DNA of 64,000 bases from Fusicatenibacter saccharivorans (GTDB taxonomy: Bacteria > Bacillota > Clostridia > Lachnospirales > Lachnospiraceae). The notes below the pieces were generated by a model. That model saw only the letters and a program-made list of their open reading frames with translations, had not been told where the DNA came from and did no database searches. Both the position numbers and the translations under genes were made by a program. Positions 49,560-59,100 of the stretch are shown one piece after another; position 1 is the stretch's first letter; each line of letters starts with the position of its first letter. The DNA lies in NCBI RefSeq assembly GCF_015557635.1, contig NZ_JADNOP010000009.1, forward strand, positions 1-64,000. Reading direction: 5' to 3'.

Positions 49560-50888
49560 TTACGGCTCCAGTCTTGTAAGATCACGCGGGAACAGCGTTG
49601 TCTCGCGGACGTTGTCCTCACCGATCAGCTTCATGGTCAGACGCTCCAGACCGATGCCAAGACCTCCGTGCGGCGGCATACCGTGTTTGAAAGCACTTAA
49701 ATACTGCTCCATGCCCTCTTCTGTCATGCCGCGGGCTGCGATCTTTTCAGAGAGCATCTTGTAATCGTGGATACGCTGGCCTCCGGTTGTAATCTCCAGA
49801 CCGTGGAACAGCAGGTCGAAGCTCTTTGTGTATCTCTTATCCTCCGGGTCGTCCATCGCATAGAACGGTCTCTTTTTCGACGGATATTCGGTGACGAATA
49901 CGAAGTCTGCGTCGTACTCCTCTTTGAAATACTGGCCGATCAGAAGCTCCTCCTCCGGCTCAAGGTCGAACGGGTTGCGGATCTTTCGGTTGTATTTCTC
50001 GGCTACCAGCTCTTTCGCTTTCGTGAACGGTACAGTTGGGATTTCTTCTGTCTTTGGAAGCATAACTTTCAGGATCTCCAGCTCTTTTGCGTAATCCTTT
50101 TTAAGAAGCTCCACCATGTACTGTAAAAATTCGGTTTCCATTGCCATGATGTCGGTGTAATCCTCGATGTAGCCCATCTCAAAGTCAAGGCTGGTATACT
50201 CGTTCAGATGACGTTTCGTGTTGTGTTTCTCTGCACGGAAAACCGGTCCGACTTCAAAGACACGGTCAAACACGCCGACGAGCATCTGTTTGTAGAACTG
50301 CGGGCTCTGTGCCAGGACAGCCGGGCGGTGGAAATATTCCAGCTTGAAGATGTTTGCGCCGCCCTCAGCGCCTTTCGCGCCGATCTTCGGTGTATGGATT
50401 TCGGTGAATCCCTGGGAATGAAGGAAATCACGGAACGCCCGTACCACGCCTTCCTGGATGCGGAATTTTGCACGCTCTCTGACGTTTCGAAGAGCGATCG
50501 GCCGCATGTTCAGCATTGCTTCAAGGGAGGTGTTCATTTTCCATTTGTTGACTGCGAGCGGCATTGGCTCGGTCGGCTCGGAAAGAACGGTGATGGTCTG
50601 CAGCCTGACTTCGACGCCGCCCGGTGCGCGGTCCTCTTTTTTGACCGTTCCGGTTACGGCAACTGCCGATTCCTCTTTCAGATCTTTCAGCGGGAAGTCA
50701 ACGCTTCCTTCTTCGTACACACACTGAACGAGTCCCTCTCTCTTTCTTAAGATGACAAAGGCAACCTCGCCCATGTCACGGATGATGTGTACGGCTCCTT
50801 CGAGTTTTACTTCTGTGCCTTCCGGTGTCTCCAGCAGAGTTTTTACGGAGATGTCTTCTTTTTTCTTTACGCCTGTCATAAATTCCAT
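49560..50888 (-). CDS. aspS: Aspartate--tRNA(Asn) ligase, archaeal-type (non-discriminating)
   Basis: A 442-residue class IIb aminoacyl-tRNA synthetase of the short archaeal type. An OB-fold anticodon domain (EGAVHIIRDMGEVAFVILRK) leads to the catalytic core with motif 2 FEVGPVFRAEKHNTKRHLNE and motif 3 HGGLGIGLERLTMKLIG. It is shorter than the bacterial AspRS (about 590 residues) and lacks the GAD insertion. Its place in one operon with gatCAB argues that it charges tRNA-Asn with Asp for amidation. An alternative is asparaginyl-tRNA synthetase, but the operon and the sequence FHGLEITTGGQRIHDY favour AspS. AGAGGAGAACAAGAC precedes the start; a T-box controls it. Confidence 0.85.
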   Translation of the reverse strand: MEFMTGVKKKEDISVKTLLETPEGTEVKLEGAVHIIRDMGEVAFVILRKREGLVQCVYEEGSVDFPLKDLKEESAVAVTGTVKKEDRAPGGVEVRLQTITVLSEPTEPMPLAVNKWKMNTSLEAMLNMRPIALRNVRERAKFRIQEGVVRAFRDFLHSQGFTEIHTPKIGAKGAEGGANIFKLEYFHRPAVLAQSPQFYKQMLVGVFDRVFEVGPVFRAEKHNTKRHLNEYTSLDFEMGYIEDYTDIMAMETEFLQYMVELLKKDYAKELEILKVMLPKTEEIPTVPFTKAKELVAEKYNRKIRNPFDLEPEEELLIGQYFKEEYDADFVFVTEYPSKKRPFYAMDDPEDKRYTKSFDLLFHGLEITTGGQRIHDYKMLSEKIAARGMTEEGMEQYLSAFKHGMPPHGGLGIGLERLTMKLIGEDNVRETTLFPRDLTRLEP

Positions 50889-50940
50889 GTCTTGTTCTCC
50901 TCTCTTTCTCGCCTGTCCCGGATTGTTTTTTTTAAATAAA

Positions 50941-51234
50941 AAAGTCCCGGAACAGTTTTTTAACTACTGTTCCGGGACGGGATATTTTATGTTCCCGCGG
51001 TACCACCCGCATTGCGTTTTTCTCTCCGGTTTTCCGGGGGAAAACGCCCACTCATTTATACTTAACGCGTATCACGGATCTGCCTACTTGATTTCCTGTT
51101 CGGATCTCATGTTCAGCAGACCGGCTCCGGAATGTTCCCCATTGTATGTTTCCTCCATGCTGATGCTCTCAGTCGGTGACATCGGCTTCCTGTCAGATTC
51201 CGCATACGGAGTTTCCTTCACTGCCTTTTTCATA
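50941..51234 (-). promoter_or_regulatory. T-box leader of the aspS-gatCAB operon
   Basis: The minus strand holds GGGTGGTACCGCG (50996-51008), an AGTAGG strand near 51083, and the terminator GTCCCGGAACAGT...ACTGTTCCGGGAC with T-run (50941-50978). AAC (Asn) occurs as a possible specifier in CTGAACATGAG (near 51112), also in CCGAACAGG; Asn would match the tRNA-Asn role of the genes. The choice between these sites is not resolved by eye. Confidence 0.9.
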
Positions 51235-51240
51235 CTGTGC

Positions 51241-51270
51241 ATTATAGCACAGCAGTTTTGCATTTGTAAA
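51241..51270 (-). promoter_or_regulatory. Promoter of the T-box/aspS operon
   Basis: On the minus strand TTTACA (51265-51270) and TATAAT (51241-51246) with an 18 bp spacer. The start would be near 51234. Confidence 0.65.
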
Positions 51271-51399
51271 CACCTAATTTTTACGGATTTCATATAAATT
51301 CTAATGCATTTTTCGTGAACTTTATCTATATAAAATTATTTTTTCGTGTGTTTATAAAATTGCACAGAAATTCCGTTTTATTGGTATTTCGCACACAAT

Positions 51400-52614
51400 T
51401 TACAGTTTTTTAATTCTCTCCACTGCCTCTACTGTATTCTCATACGTACCGAATGCAGTCAGACGGAAGTAGCCTTCTCCGCTCGGGCCGAAGCCTGATC
51501 CTGGTGTTCCGACTACGTTTGCGTCTGCAAGCAGGTGATCAAAGAACTCCCAGGAAGTCATATTTCCCGGTGTTTTCAGCCAGATATACGGAGCGTTGAC
51601 GCCGCCGGATACGGTGTAGCCTGCGCCCTTTAATCCGTCGTAGATGACTTTTGCGTTCTTCATGTAGTAAGCAACCTGCTCTTTTAACTGTGCTTTTCCT
51701 TCCGGAGAGTAAACAGCCTCGCCGGCTCTCTGGATGATGTACGGAGCTCCGTTGTATTTCGTTCCGTGACGGCGTGCCCACAGGCTGTGCAGAGTCACAT
51801 CGCCGGATTTGATGTCTTTCGGGATAACGGTGAATCCAAGACGCATACCGGTAAAGCCTGCGTTCTTGGAGAAGCTGCGCATTTCGATGGCACATGTTCT
51901 TGCACCCTCGCACTCATAGATGGAATGCGGAATGTCTTTTTCTGAGATATATGCCTCGTATGCAGCATCATACAGGATGATGGCTCCTACTTTATTTGCA
52001 TAATCAACCCATTTCTGCAGCTCGGCTTTGGAAACCATAGCGCCGGTCGGGTTGTTCGGGAAGCACAGATAAATCAGATCCGGGGTTTCTTTCGGGAGCT
52101 CCGGGGTGAAGTTGTTTTCTGCGGTACACGGCATGTAAATCACATTCGTGAAACGCTCGGTTGCTGCGTCGTAGTCACCGGCACGGCCTGCCATTACGTT
52201 GGAGTCTACATAAACCGGATAAACCGGGTCGCATACAGCGATTTTGTTGTCCAGGCTGAAGATCTCCTGAATGTTGCTGCAATCGCATTTTGCGCCGTCC
52301 GATACAAAAATTTCATCAGATGAGATATCGCATCCTCTGTCCTGATAATCATTTTTTGCGATGGTATCGCGAAGGAAAGCATATCCAAGATCTGGTGCAT
52401 ATCCGTGGAAGGTCTCTGCGTGTCCCATCTCATCCACTGCTCCGTGCAGCTTTTCAATGATCGCCGGTGCGATCGGCTGGGTTACGTCGCCGATTCCAAG
52501 ACGGATGATTTTCGCATCCGGATTTGCCTCGATGTAAGCTGCAACTTTTTTTGCAATGGTGGAAAACAGATAGCTTCCCGGCAATTTCAGATAATTGTCA
52601 TTGATTTTGAACAT
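51400..52614 (-). CDS. dapL: LL-diaminopimelate aminotransferase
   Basis: DapL converts tetrahydrodipicolinate to LL-diaminopimelate in one PLP-dependent step, a shortcut in lysine and wall-precursor synthesis. The 404-residue protein has the class I aminotransferase fold: [56 protein letters not shown], the PLP Lys in [20 protein letters not shown], and [12 protein letters not shown] with the substrate Arg. This matches DapL group 1. The start at 52614 has AAGGAGCGACATAATA. It follows the ANTAR gene by about 30 bp and may share its mRNA. Confidence 0.93.
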   Translation of the reverse strand: MFKINDNYLKLPGSYLFSTIAKKVAAYIEANPDAKIIRLGIGDVTQPIAPAIIEKLHGAVDEMGHAETFHGYAPDLGYAFLRDTIAKNDYQDRGCDISSDEIFVSDGAKCDCSNIQEIFSLDNKIAVCDPVYPVYVDSNVMAGRAGDYDAATERFTNVIYMPCTAENNFTPELPKETPDLIYLCFPNNPTGAMVSKAELQKWVDYANKVGAIILYDAAYEAYISEKDIPHSIYECEGARTCAIEMRSFSKNAGFTGMRLGFTVIPKDIKSGDVTLHSLWARRHGTKYNGAPYIIQRAGEAVYSPEGKAQLKEQVAYYMKNAKVIYDGLKGAGYTVSGGVNAPYIWLKTPGNMTSWEFFDHLLADANVVGTPGSGFGPSGEGYFRLTAFGTYENTVEAVERIKKL

Positions 52615-52641
52615 TATTATGTCGCTCCTTTTCACTTTTTC

Positions 52642-53190
52642 TTACTCTGTCAAAAGCGTCAGCACCATCTGTGCCGTTTCAACCAGATTGGTGCCGCTGT
52701 CCATGCTGCATTTCTGCATGTAGCGATGGGCCTCCGACTCGGTCATGTGATTTCGTTCGATCAGAAGGCTTTTTGCACGATCGATGATGTGCTGTTCCTC
52801 GGCGCTGCGCACCTTGGGCTTTGCCCGCTCTTTCTTTCTGCGCCGTGCCGCACTCTGCAGCATCATCTCCAGTGTATTAACCAGCTCGTACACGGAAAGC
52901 GGCATCGTAACCGCCATGATTCCGGTTCCCTCCACCGCACTTAATGCGCGGCTCGATGCAATCAGAAGCATCTGGAAGCCGGACGGCATACACTCATTCA
53001 GATCCGTAAAAAACATATCCGGGAGCTTGTAGCCGCAGATGACGATACCGCCGTTTAAGTTGTTCATCTCTCCGAGCGCCGCTGCCGCTGTCGAACAGAC
53101 AGCATCGATTTCATATCCTCTTTTTGCCAGAATATCCCGGATGCGCTTTCCATCTTCTATTTTGGGAAGTACTATCACTATGCTGCTCAT
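52642..53190 (-). CDS. ANTAR-domain response regulator (RNA-binding antiterminator)
   Basis: A 182-residue protein. The N-terminal 115 residues look like a receiver-type domain (SSIVIVLPKIEDGKRIRDIL) without a clear phospho-acceptor Asp in the usual DPxxP place (VICGYKLPDM). The C-terminal 55 residues are ANTAR (EEQHIIDRAKSLLIERNHMT, ESEAHRYMQKCSMDSG). ANTAR domains bind paired hexaloop hairpins in mRNA leaders and prevent termination, often in nitrogen genes. It lies directly downstream of glnA and upstream of dapL, and glnA has a leader hairpin, so glnA is its likely target. Confidence 0.9.
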   Translation of the reverse strand: MSSIVIVLPKIEDGKRIRDILAKRGYEIDAVCSTAAAALGEMNNLNGGIVICGYKLPDMFFTDLNECMPSGFQMLLIASSRALSAVEGTGIMAVTMPLSVYELVNTLEMMLQSAARRRKKERAKPKVRSAEEQHIIDRAKSLLIERNHMTESEAHRYMQKCSMDSGTNLVETAQMVLTLLTE

Positions 53191-53213
53191 GCATTTTCAG
53201 GCCCCTTCGTCGT

Positions 53214-54545
53214 CTAAATACGGTACAGATATTTCTCGGTCTCCCAGTCGGATACCTGGCGGAGATACTCATGCCACTCTTCTTCTTTGGCATTGATATA
53301 TCCATCCACAAATTCCTGGCCGAGTACCTGACACAGAAAATCGTCTTTCTTTAACTCTGCGACCGCTTCTCCAAGGCTTCCCGGGAGAAGGGTGATCTGC
53401 ATCGCGTTTCGTTCTTCTTCTGTCAGATCGGAAATATTGCGGTCCACCGGGGACGGCGGAACGATTTTCTGTTTGATACCGTCAAGTCCTGCTGCCATGC
53501 AGACAGCAAGTGCCAGGTACGGATTGGCTGCCGAATCCGGGCATCGAAGCTCAATGGCCATGATACCGTCTCCCGTCAGCGGAATGCGGATCAGCGGGCT
53601 TCTGTTCTTTGCAGACCATGCCACGTAGATCGGTGCACCGTATCCCGGTGTCAGACGTTTGTAGGAGTTTACAAGCGGATTGGTAATCGCTGCGATTCCG
53701 CTGATGTGTTTCATCAGTCCGCCCATAAAGTAATATGCCTCTTTGCTGAGCCCGTATTCATCGGATTTGTCGGCAAACACATCTTTTCCCTCCTGAAACA
53801 GGGAGAAGGAAAGATGAAGACCCGATCCGTGAACTCCGGTTTTTGGTTTTGGCATAAAGGTTGCGTGAAGGCCATGACGTTTTGCAATCGTACGGATAGC
53901 AAATTTGGCAGTCATCAGCTGATCTGCCGTCCGAAGTGCTGCAGCCGGACAGAAATCCAGTTCGTGCTGGCCTGCCGCTACCTCGTGGAAGGAAGACTCC
54001 ACGTCGATTCCCATTTCTTCGAGGGTCAGCACCATATCGCGCCGCGCGTTTTCTCCCAGGTCCAGCGGTCCAAGATCCAGATAACCGCCTTTGTCGTGCG
54101 TTACACTCGTTGCTCCGCCGTCCTCATCGGTGTGGAACAGGAAAAATTCACACTCCGGTGAGATTTCAAACTCATAGCCCATCGCTTTCGCTTCGAAAAT
54201 TACCTTCTGAAGGATGGTTCGGGAACTCTTTGCATAAAGATTCCCCTCTCTATCATACACATCACAGATCAATCTTGCAACCTTTCCTTGCTGCGGACGC
54301 CACGGAAGTATTGCAAAGGTGTCGAGATCCGGGTGCAGAAACATGTCTGCTTCCTCGATGGTGACAAATCCTTCGAACGAAGAGCCATCGAAAACGCACT
54401 GATTATTCAGGGCTTTTTCCAGCTGTCCGGCGGTGATGGCCATATTTTTCATCATTCCAAACATATCGGTAAACTGCAGGCGGATAAATTCAACATCTTC
54501 TTCCTCCGCCATCTGAAGGATCGCTTCCTTCGTATACTTTGCCAT
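53214..54545 (-). CDS. glnA: Glutamine synthetase type I
   Basis: GlnA makes glutamine from glutamate, ammonia and ATP. The 443-residue sequence is the GSI-alpha type: LQFTDMFGMMKNMAI near the start, CVFDGSSFEGFVTIEEADMF, FEISPECEFFLFHTD, HEVAAGQHELDFCP with metal ligands, KTGVHGSGLHLSFSLFQEGK, and NRSPLIRIPL. There is no adenylylation loop Tyr motif of the beta group, as usual for Firmicutes. The start at 54545 has AAAGGAGAGAATCGAT. The gene is preceded by a promoter with leader hairpin and followed by the ANTAR gene; gltD/gltB lie upstream in the same direction. Confidence 0.97.
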   Translation of the reverse strand: MAKYTKEAILQMAEEEDVEFIRLQFTDMFGMMKNMAITAGQLEKALNNQCVFDGSSFEGFVTIEEADMFLHPDLDTFAILPWRPQQGKVARLICDVYDREGNLYAKSSRTILQKVIFEAKAMGYEFEISPECEFFLFHTDEDGGATSVTHDKGGYLDLGPLDLGENARRDMVLTLEEMGIDVESSFHEVAAGQHELDFCPAAALRTADQLMTAKFAIRTIAKRHGLHATFMPKPKTGVHGSGLHLSFSLFQEGKDVFADKSDEYGLSKEAYYFMGGLMKHISGIAAITNPLVNSYKRLTPGYGAPIYVAWSAKNRSPLIRIPLTGDGIMAIELRCPDSAANPYLALAVCMAAGLDGIKQKIVPPSPVDRNISDLTEEERNAMQITLLPGSLGEAVAELKKDDFLCQVLGQEFVDGYINAKEEEWHEYLRQVSDWETEKYLYRI

Positions 54546-54583
54546 ATCGATTCTCTCCTTTATCAAAGACGATTCTAAACGAA

Positions 54584-54636
54584 AAGGGTGCTTTCACGCG
54601 GCAGGGCAGAAAGACACCTTGCGTAAAAACACCCTT
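54584..54636 (-). promoter_or_regulatory. Attenuator-like hairpin in the glnA leader
   Basis: On the minus strand AAGGGTGTTTTTACGC (54621-54636) pairs with GCGTGAAAGCACCCTT (54584-54599) over 16 bp, two of them G-U. The loop is 21 nt, followed by TTCGTTT. It begins about 5 nt after the predicted transcription start, so it is a likely ANTAR-controlled terminator. The fine P1/P2 hexaloop form is not resolved. Confidence 0.65.
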
Positions 54637-54647
54637 GTTTTGGGCAT

Positions 54648-54677
54648 ATTATAGCAGTTTTTCGCGTGTTTTGTCAA
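54648..54677 (-). promoter_or_regulatory. Sigma-A promoter of glnA
   Basis: On the minus strand TTGACA (54672-54677) and TATAAT (54648-54653), 18 bp apart, both perfect consensus. Confidence 0.75.
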
Positions 54678-54684
54678 GAAAAAC

Positions 54685-56169
54685 TTAGAGATTTGTGTAT
54701 CCCATCAGGGATTCATCGACTGCCTTTGCTGCCTCGCGTCCCTCGCGGATCGCCCATACGACCAGGGACTGGCCGCGGTGCATATCGCCTGCGGTGAAGA
54801 CATTTTCTTTTGTTGTCTGGTATTTTCCGTCGTCTGTCTTCACGTTGGTGCGCTGGTTGACTTCCACTTTAAATGCATCGGTCACATATTTCTGGGATCC
54901 TAAAAAGCCTGCTGCAATAAGAACGAGATCTGCCGGGAGAATCTCTTCGGTTCCCTCAACCGGAACCATCATCATGCGGCCGGATTTCTCATCTTTTTTC
55001 GGTGTCAGTTTTACGGTCTTGATCTGGCAGACTTCACCTTTTTTGTTTTTGATAAATTCCGTTACGGTTGTCTGGTAAATCCGCGGATCATGGCCGAATA
55101 CGGCGATTGCCTCTTCCTGGCCGTAATCCGTCTTGCAGATCTTCGGCCACTCCGGCCACGGATTGTTCTCGGCACGCTGATCCGGTGCTTTCGGCATCAT
55201 CTCAAGCTGTGTCACAGATTTGGCACCGAGACGGATGGAAGTTCCGACACAGTCATTACCGGTGTCGCCGCCTCCGATGACAACAACGTGTTTGCCCTTG
55301 GCATCGATGTAGGCATGATCCTCAAAATTGGAATCCAGAAGACTCTTCGTTACGGAAGTCAGGAAATCGACAGCAAAGTAGATGCCCTTTGCATCTCTTC
55401 CCTCTGCCTTGATATCTCTTGGATTTGCCGCACCGCAGCAGAGCAGGACACGGTCAAATTCTTTTAAGAGTTTGTCAGCTTTTACATCTTTTCCGATATC
55501 AGCATTCGTCACAAACTCGATGCCCTCGGCCTTCATCAGATCCACACGGCGGTCGATGACGCTCTTATCGAGTTTCATGTTCGGAATACCGTAGCGTAAA
55601 AGTCCGCCCACGCGGTCGCGGCGTTCAAAGACCGTAACAGAATGGCCGCGGCGGTTGAGCTGCATCGCTGCTGCAAGGCCGGAAGGACCGCTTCCTACAA
55701 TGGCAACGCGTTTTCCGGTGCGCACTTTCGGCGGCTGCGGCGTAATCAGGCCGGTTGCCCATGCGTTTTCGATGATCGCGCGTTCATTTTCCTTCGTGCA
55801 GACCGGGTCTCCGTTTACGTTGCATGTACAGGCTGCTTCGCAGAGTGCCGGGCAGACACGGGAGGTAAATTCCGGAAAACAGTTTGTCTTGGTGAGGCGG
55901 CGGTATGCCTGCTCATAGTTTCCAAGATACACAAGGTCATTCCACTCCGGAACGAGGTTCTGCAGCGGACAGCCGGAGGCCATTCCCGCAATCATGGTTC
56001 CCGCCTGGCAGAACGGTACACCGCATGCCATACAGCGGGCAGCCTGCATCTGCTGTTCCTTTTTCGGGAGCTGCAGATGAAATTCCTTAAAGTTTTTGAT
56101 ACGCTCAAGCGGGGCAACGGTGTTTCCCGTCTTGCGCTGATATTCCATAAATCCAGTTGGCTTACCCAT
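54685..56169 (-). CDS. gltD: Glutamate synthase small subunit
   Basis: GltD passes electrons from NADPH through FAD and Fe-S clusters to GltB. The 494-residue protein has the N-terminal cluster Cys residues in ARCMACGVPFCQAGTM and VCPALCEAACTCN, the FAD motif VAIVGSGPSGLAAAMQLNRR, the NADPH motif VVVIGGGDTGNDCVGTSIRL, and the FAD end motif TAGDMHRGQSLVVWAI. It follows gltB by 14 bp with GGAGGAAGAAGAATT. Length is standard for GltD of the bacterial type. Its stop lies just upstream of the glnA promoter. Confidence 0.96.
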   Translation of the reverse strand: MGKPTGFMEYQRKTGNTVAPLERIKNFKEFHLQLPKKEQQMQAARCMACGVPFCQAGTMIAGMASGCPLQNLVPEWNDLVYLGNYEQAYRRLTKTNCFPEFTSRVCPALCEAACTCNVNGDPVCTKENERAIIENAWATGLITPQPPKVRTGKRVAIVGSGPSGLAAAMQLNRRGHSVTVFERRDRVGGLLRYGIPNMKLDKSVIDRRVDLMKAEGIEFVTNADIGKDVKADKLLKEFDRVLLCCGAANPRDIKAEGRDAKGIYFAVDFLTSVTKSLLDSNFEDHAYIDAKGKHVVVIGGGDTGNDCVGTSIRLGAKSVTQLEMMPKAPDQRAENNPWPEWPKICKTDYGQEEAIAVFGHDPRIYQTTVTEFIKNKKGEVCQIKTVKLTPKKDEKSGRMMMVPVEGTEEILPADLVLIAAGFLGSQKYVTDAFKVEVNQRTNVKTDDGKYQTTKENVFTAGDMHRGQSLVVWAIREGREAAKAVDESLMGYTNL

Positions 56170-56183
56170 AATTCTTCTTCCTC

Positions 56184-59100
56184 CTACTTACGCATGCTTT
56201 CGTAAAATGCTTCAATCTGTGCCTGTTCGCTGCTAAGGCCCTTGTCTTCCATCTGGGCACTCAGCATCATCATGCGCTTATAGTCATTCGGAATGATCTT
56301 CTTGAATTTCGGCAGATATTCGTCAAAGTGTGTGAGAATTTCTTTACCTTTTTCAGAGCCGGTGTGTGCAACGTGTTTTTCAATCATGTTTTTCAGCTCT
56401 GCAATATCGTATTTGCTTTCTACCAGTTCAATCGAAATCATTTCCTTGTTCAAATTGCGGTACAGGTTGCTCTTTTCATCCAGGACATAAGCGATACCGC
56501 CGCTCATGCCGGCTGCAAAGTTCTTTCCGGTTGCGCCGAGGATAACGACACGGCCGCCGGTCATATACTCGCATCCATGCTCACCGACACCCTCGACAAC
56601 GGCGTAAGCACCGGAGTTTCTGACACAGAAACGCTCTCCTGCGATACCGTTGATGTACGCCTCACCGCTCGTTGCGCCGTAGAGGGCAACGTTTCCGACG
56701 ATGATGTTTTCTTCCGGTTTATACTTTCTTGCTTTCGGCGGGTAGACAACCAGTTTTCCGCCGGAGAGGCCTTTTCCGAAGTAATCGTTCGAATCGCCCT
56801 CAAGTTCCAGGGTCAGTCCTTTTGGAATAAATGCTCCGAAGCTCTGTCCGCCGGCACCCTTGCACTGTACGGTGTACGTATCCGGCTCCAGAGAGGTGCC
56901 GAATTTTCTGGTGATCTCGGCACCAAGAATCGTTCCCACGGTACGATCGGTGTTGGTGATCTCGACTTTGACGTTCTTCTTCTCTTTCTTATCCATTGCC
57001 GGACCGAATTTCTTTAAGAGTACCTTCTCATCCAGGGTTGCGCCAAGTTTGAAGTCGTAAACATCTTTCGGATCGAACGTTACCTTCTCGCCTGCTTTTG
57101 CAAACGGATTGTTCAGGATCTGGCTTAAGTCTACGCGGTCTGCGTGCTCGTTCGTCACTTTATCATTTCTCTTTAAGAGGTCGGAACGGCCGACCATCTC
57201 GTCAACGGTGCGGAAGCCAAGTTTTGCCATGTATTCCCGCATCTCTTCTGCGATGAAGCGCATGAAGTTGATGACGTACTCCGGTTTGCCGCGGAAACGT
57301 TTGCGCAGCTCCGGGTTCTGCGTTGCGATACCCATCGGGCAGGTATCCAGGTTGCAGACACGCATCATGACACATCCCATGGTTACAAGCGGCGCCGTCG
57401 CAAAACCAAATTCCTCGGCGCCAAGAAGTGCTGCGATCACAACGTCGCGGCCGCTCATCAGCTTTCCGTCCGTCTCAATCATGACACGGTTGCGGAGGCC
57501 GTTCTTAATCAGCGTCTGATGGGTCTCGGCAAGGCCTAATTCCCACGGAAGTCCGGCATTATGGATCGAGCTTCTCGGTGCTGCTCCGGTTCCTCCATCG
57601 TACCCGGAAATTAGGATGACCTGTGCTCCGGCTTTTGCAACACCAGCTGCAACGGTACCAACGCCGGCCTCCGATACGAGTTTGACAGAGATTCTTGCAT
57701 TCACATTCGAGTTTTTCAGATCATAAATCAGCTGTGCAAGGTCCTCGATGGAATAGATGTCGTGATGCGGCGGCGGGGAAATCAGGGATACACCCGGTGT
57801 GGAGTGACGTGTTTTCGCAATCCACGGGTAAACCTTTCCGGCCGGTAAGTGGCCGCCCTCGCCCGGTTTTGCACCCTGCGCCATCTTGATCTGAATCTCT
57901 TTTGCGCTGACCAGATATTTGCTGGTAACACCGAACCGGCCAGATGCTACCTGTTTGATTGCGGAACATCTCTCCGGAGACTCCAGGCGGTCATCACTCT
58001 CGCCGCCCTCACCGGTGTTGGATTTTCCGTGCAGACGGTTCATGGCAACCGCCAGTGTCTCATGTGCCTCCTGGGAAATAGAACCGTAGGACATCGCACC
58101 TGTTTTGAATCGTTTTACGATAGAATCTACGCTCTCAACTTCTTCGAGCGGAACGCCCTGCTCCGGATAATCGAAGTCCATCAGACTTCGCAGATAACCG
58201 CTCTCCTCGCTGTCAACCATGGCAGTGTACTCTTTGAACATCCTGTAGTCACCGCGTCTTGTAGACTCCTGCAGGGTATGGATGGTACGGGGATTGTAGC
58301 GGTGCTCCTCACCCTGACTTCTTGCTTTATGACGTCCGAGACTGTCCAGCGTCAGATCCGTCGTCAGTTCCAGCGGATCAAATGCCTGAGAATGACGCTC
58401 ATCAACGTCTTTTGCAATGTCTTCCAGTGTAATACCGCCGACACGGCTGACCGTACCAGTGAAGTATTTGTCGATTACATCCTCAGAGATACCGATAGCT
58501 TCGAAGATCTGGGAACCCTGATACGACTGGATCGTGGAGATACCCATCTTCGCTGCGATTTTTACGATGCCGGAAATGACTGCGTGGTTGTAATCTTCAA
58601 CGGCTGCGTAGTAATCTTTCTTGATCATGCCCTCTTCGATCAGCTCATGGATCGTGTCGAGTGCCAGATACGGGTTGATTGCGCAGGCACCGTAGCCGAG
58701 CAGTGTTGCAAAATGGTGCACCTCGCGCGGCTCGCCGGACTCCAGAATAATCGCAAGAGAAGTTCTCTTTTTCGTTTTTACCAGATGCTGATGAACCGCA
58801 GATACAGCCAGGAGGGATGGAATCGCCACATGGTTCTCATCGACACCGCGGTCAGAGAGAATCAGGATGTTGGCTCCTGCCCGGTGTGCACGGTCAACCT
58901 CGACGAAAAGGCGGTCCATCGCACGGTCAAGCGGTGCGCTCTTGTAGTAGGTGATCGGAACGGTCACTGCCTTGAAGCCTTCGACTTTCATGTTCTTGAT
59001 CTTCAGCATATCGGTATTGGTCAGGATCGGATTGTTGATCTTTAATACCTGGCAGTTCTTCGGCTCCTCCTCAAGCAGGTTTCCGTCACGTCCGACGTAA

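Noticed and set aside
57849-59045. 398-codon plus-strand frame
   Set aside because: It is antisense to gltB, which is certain from its catalytic motifs.
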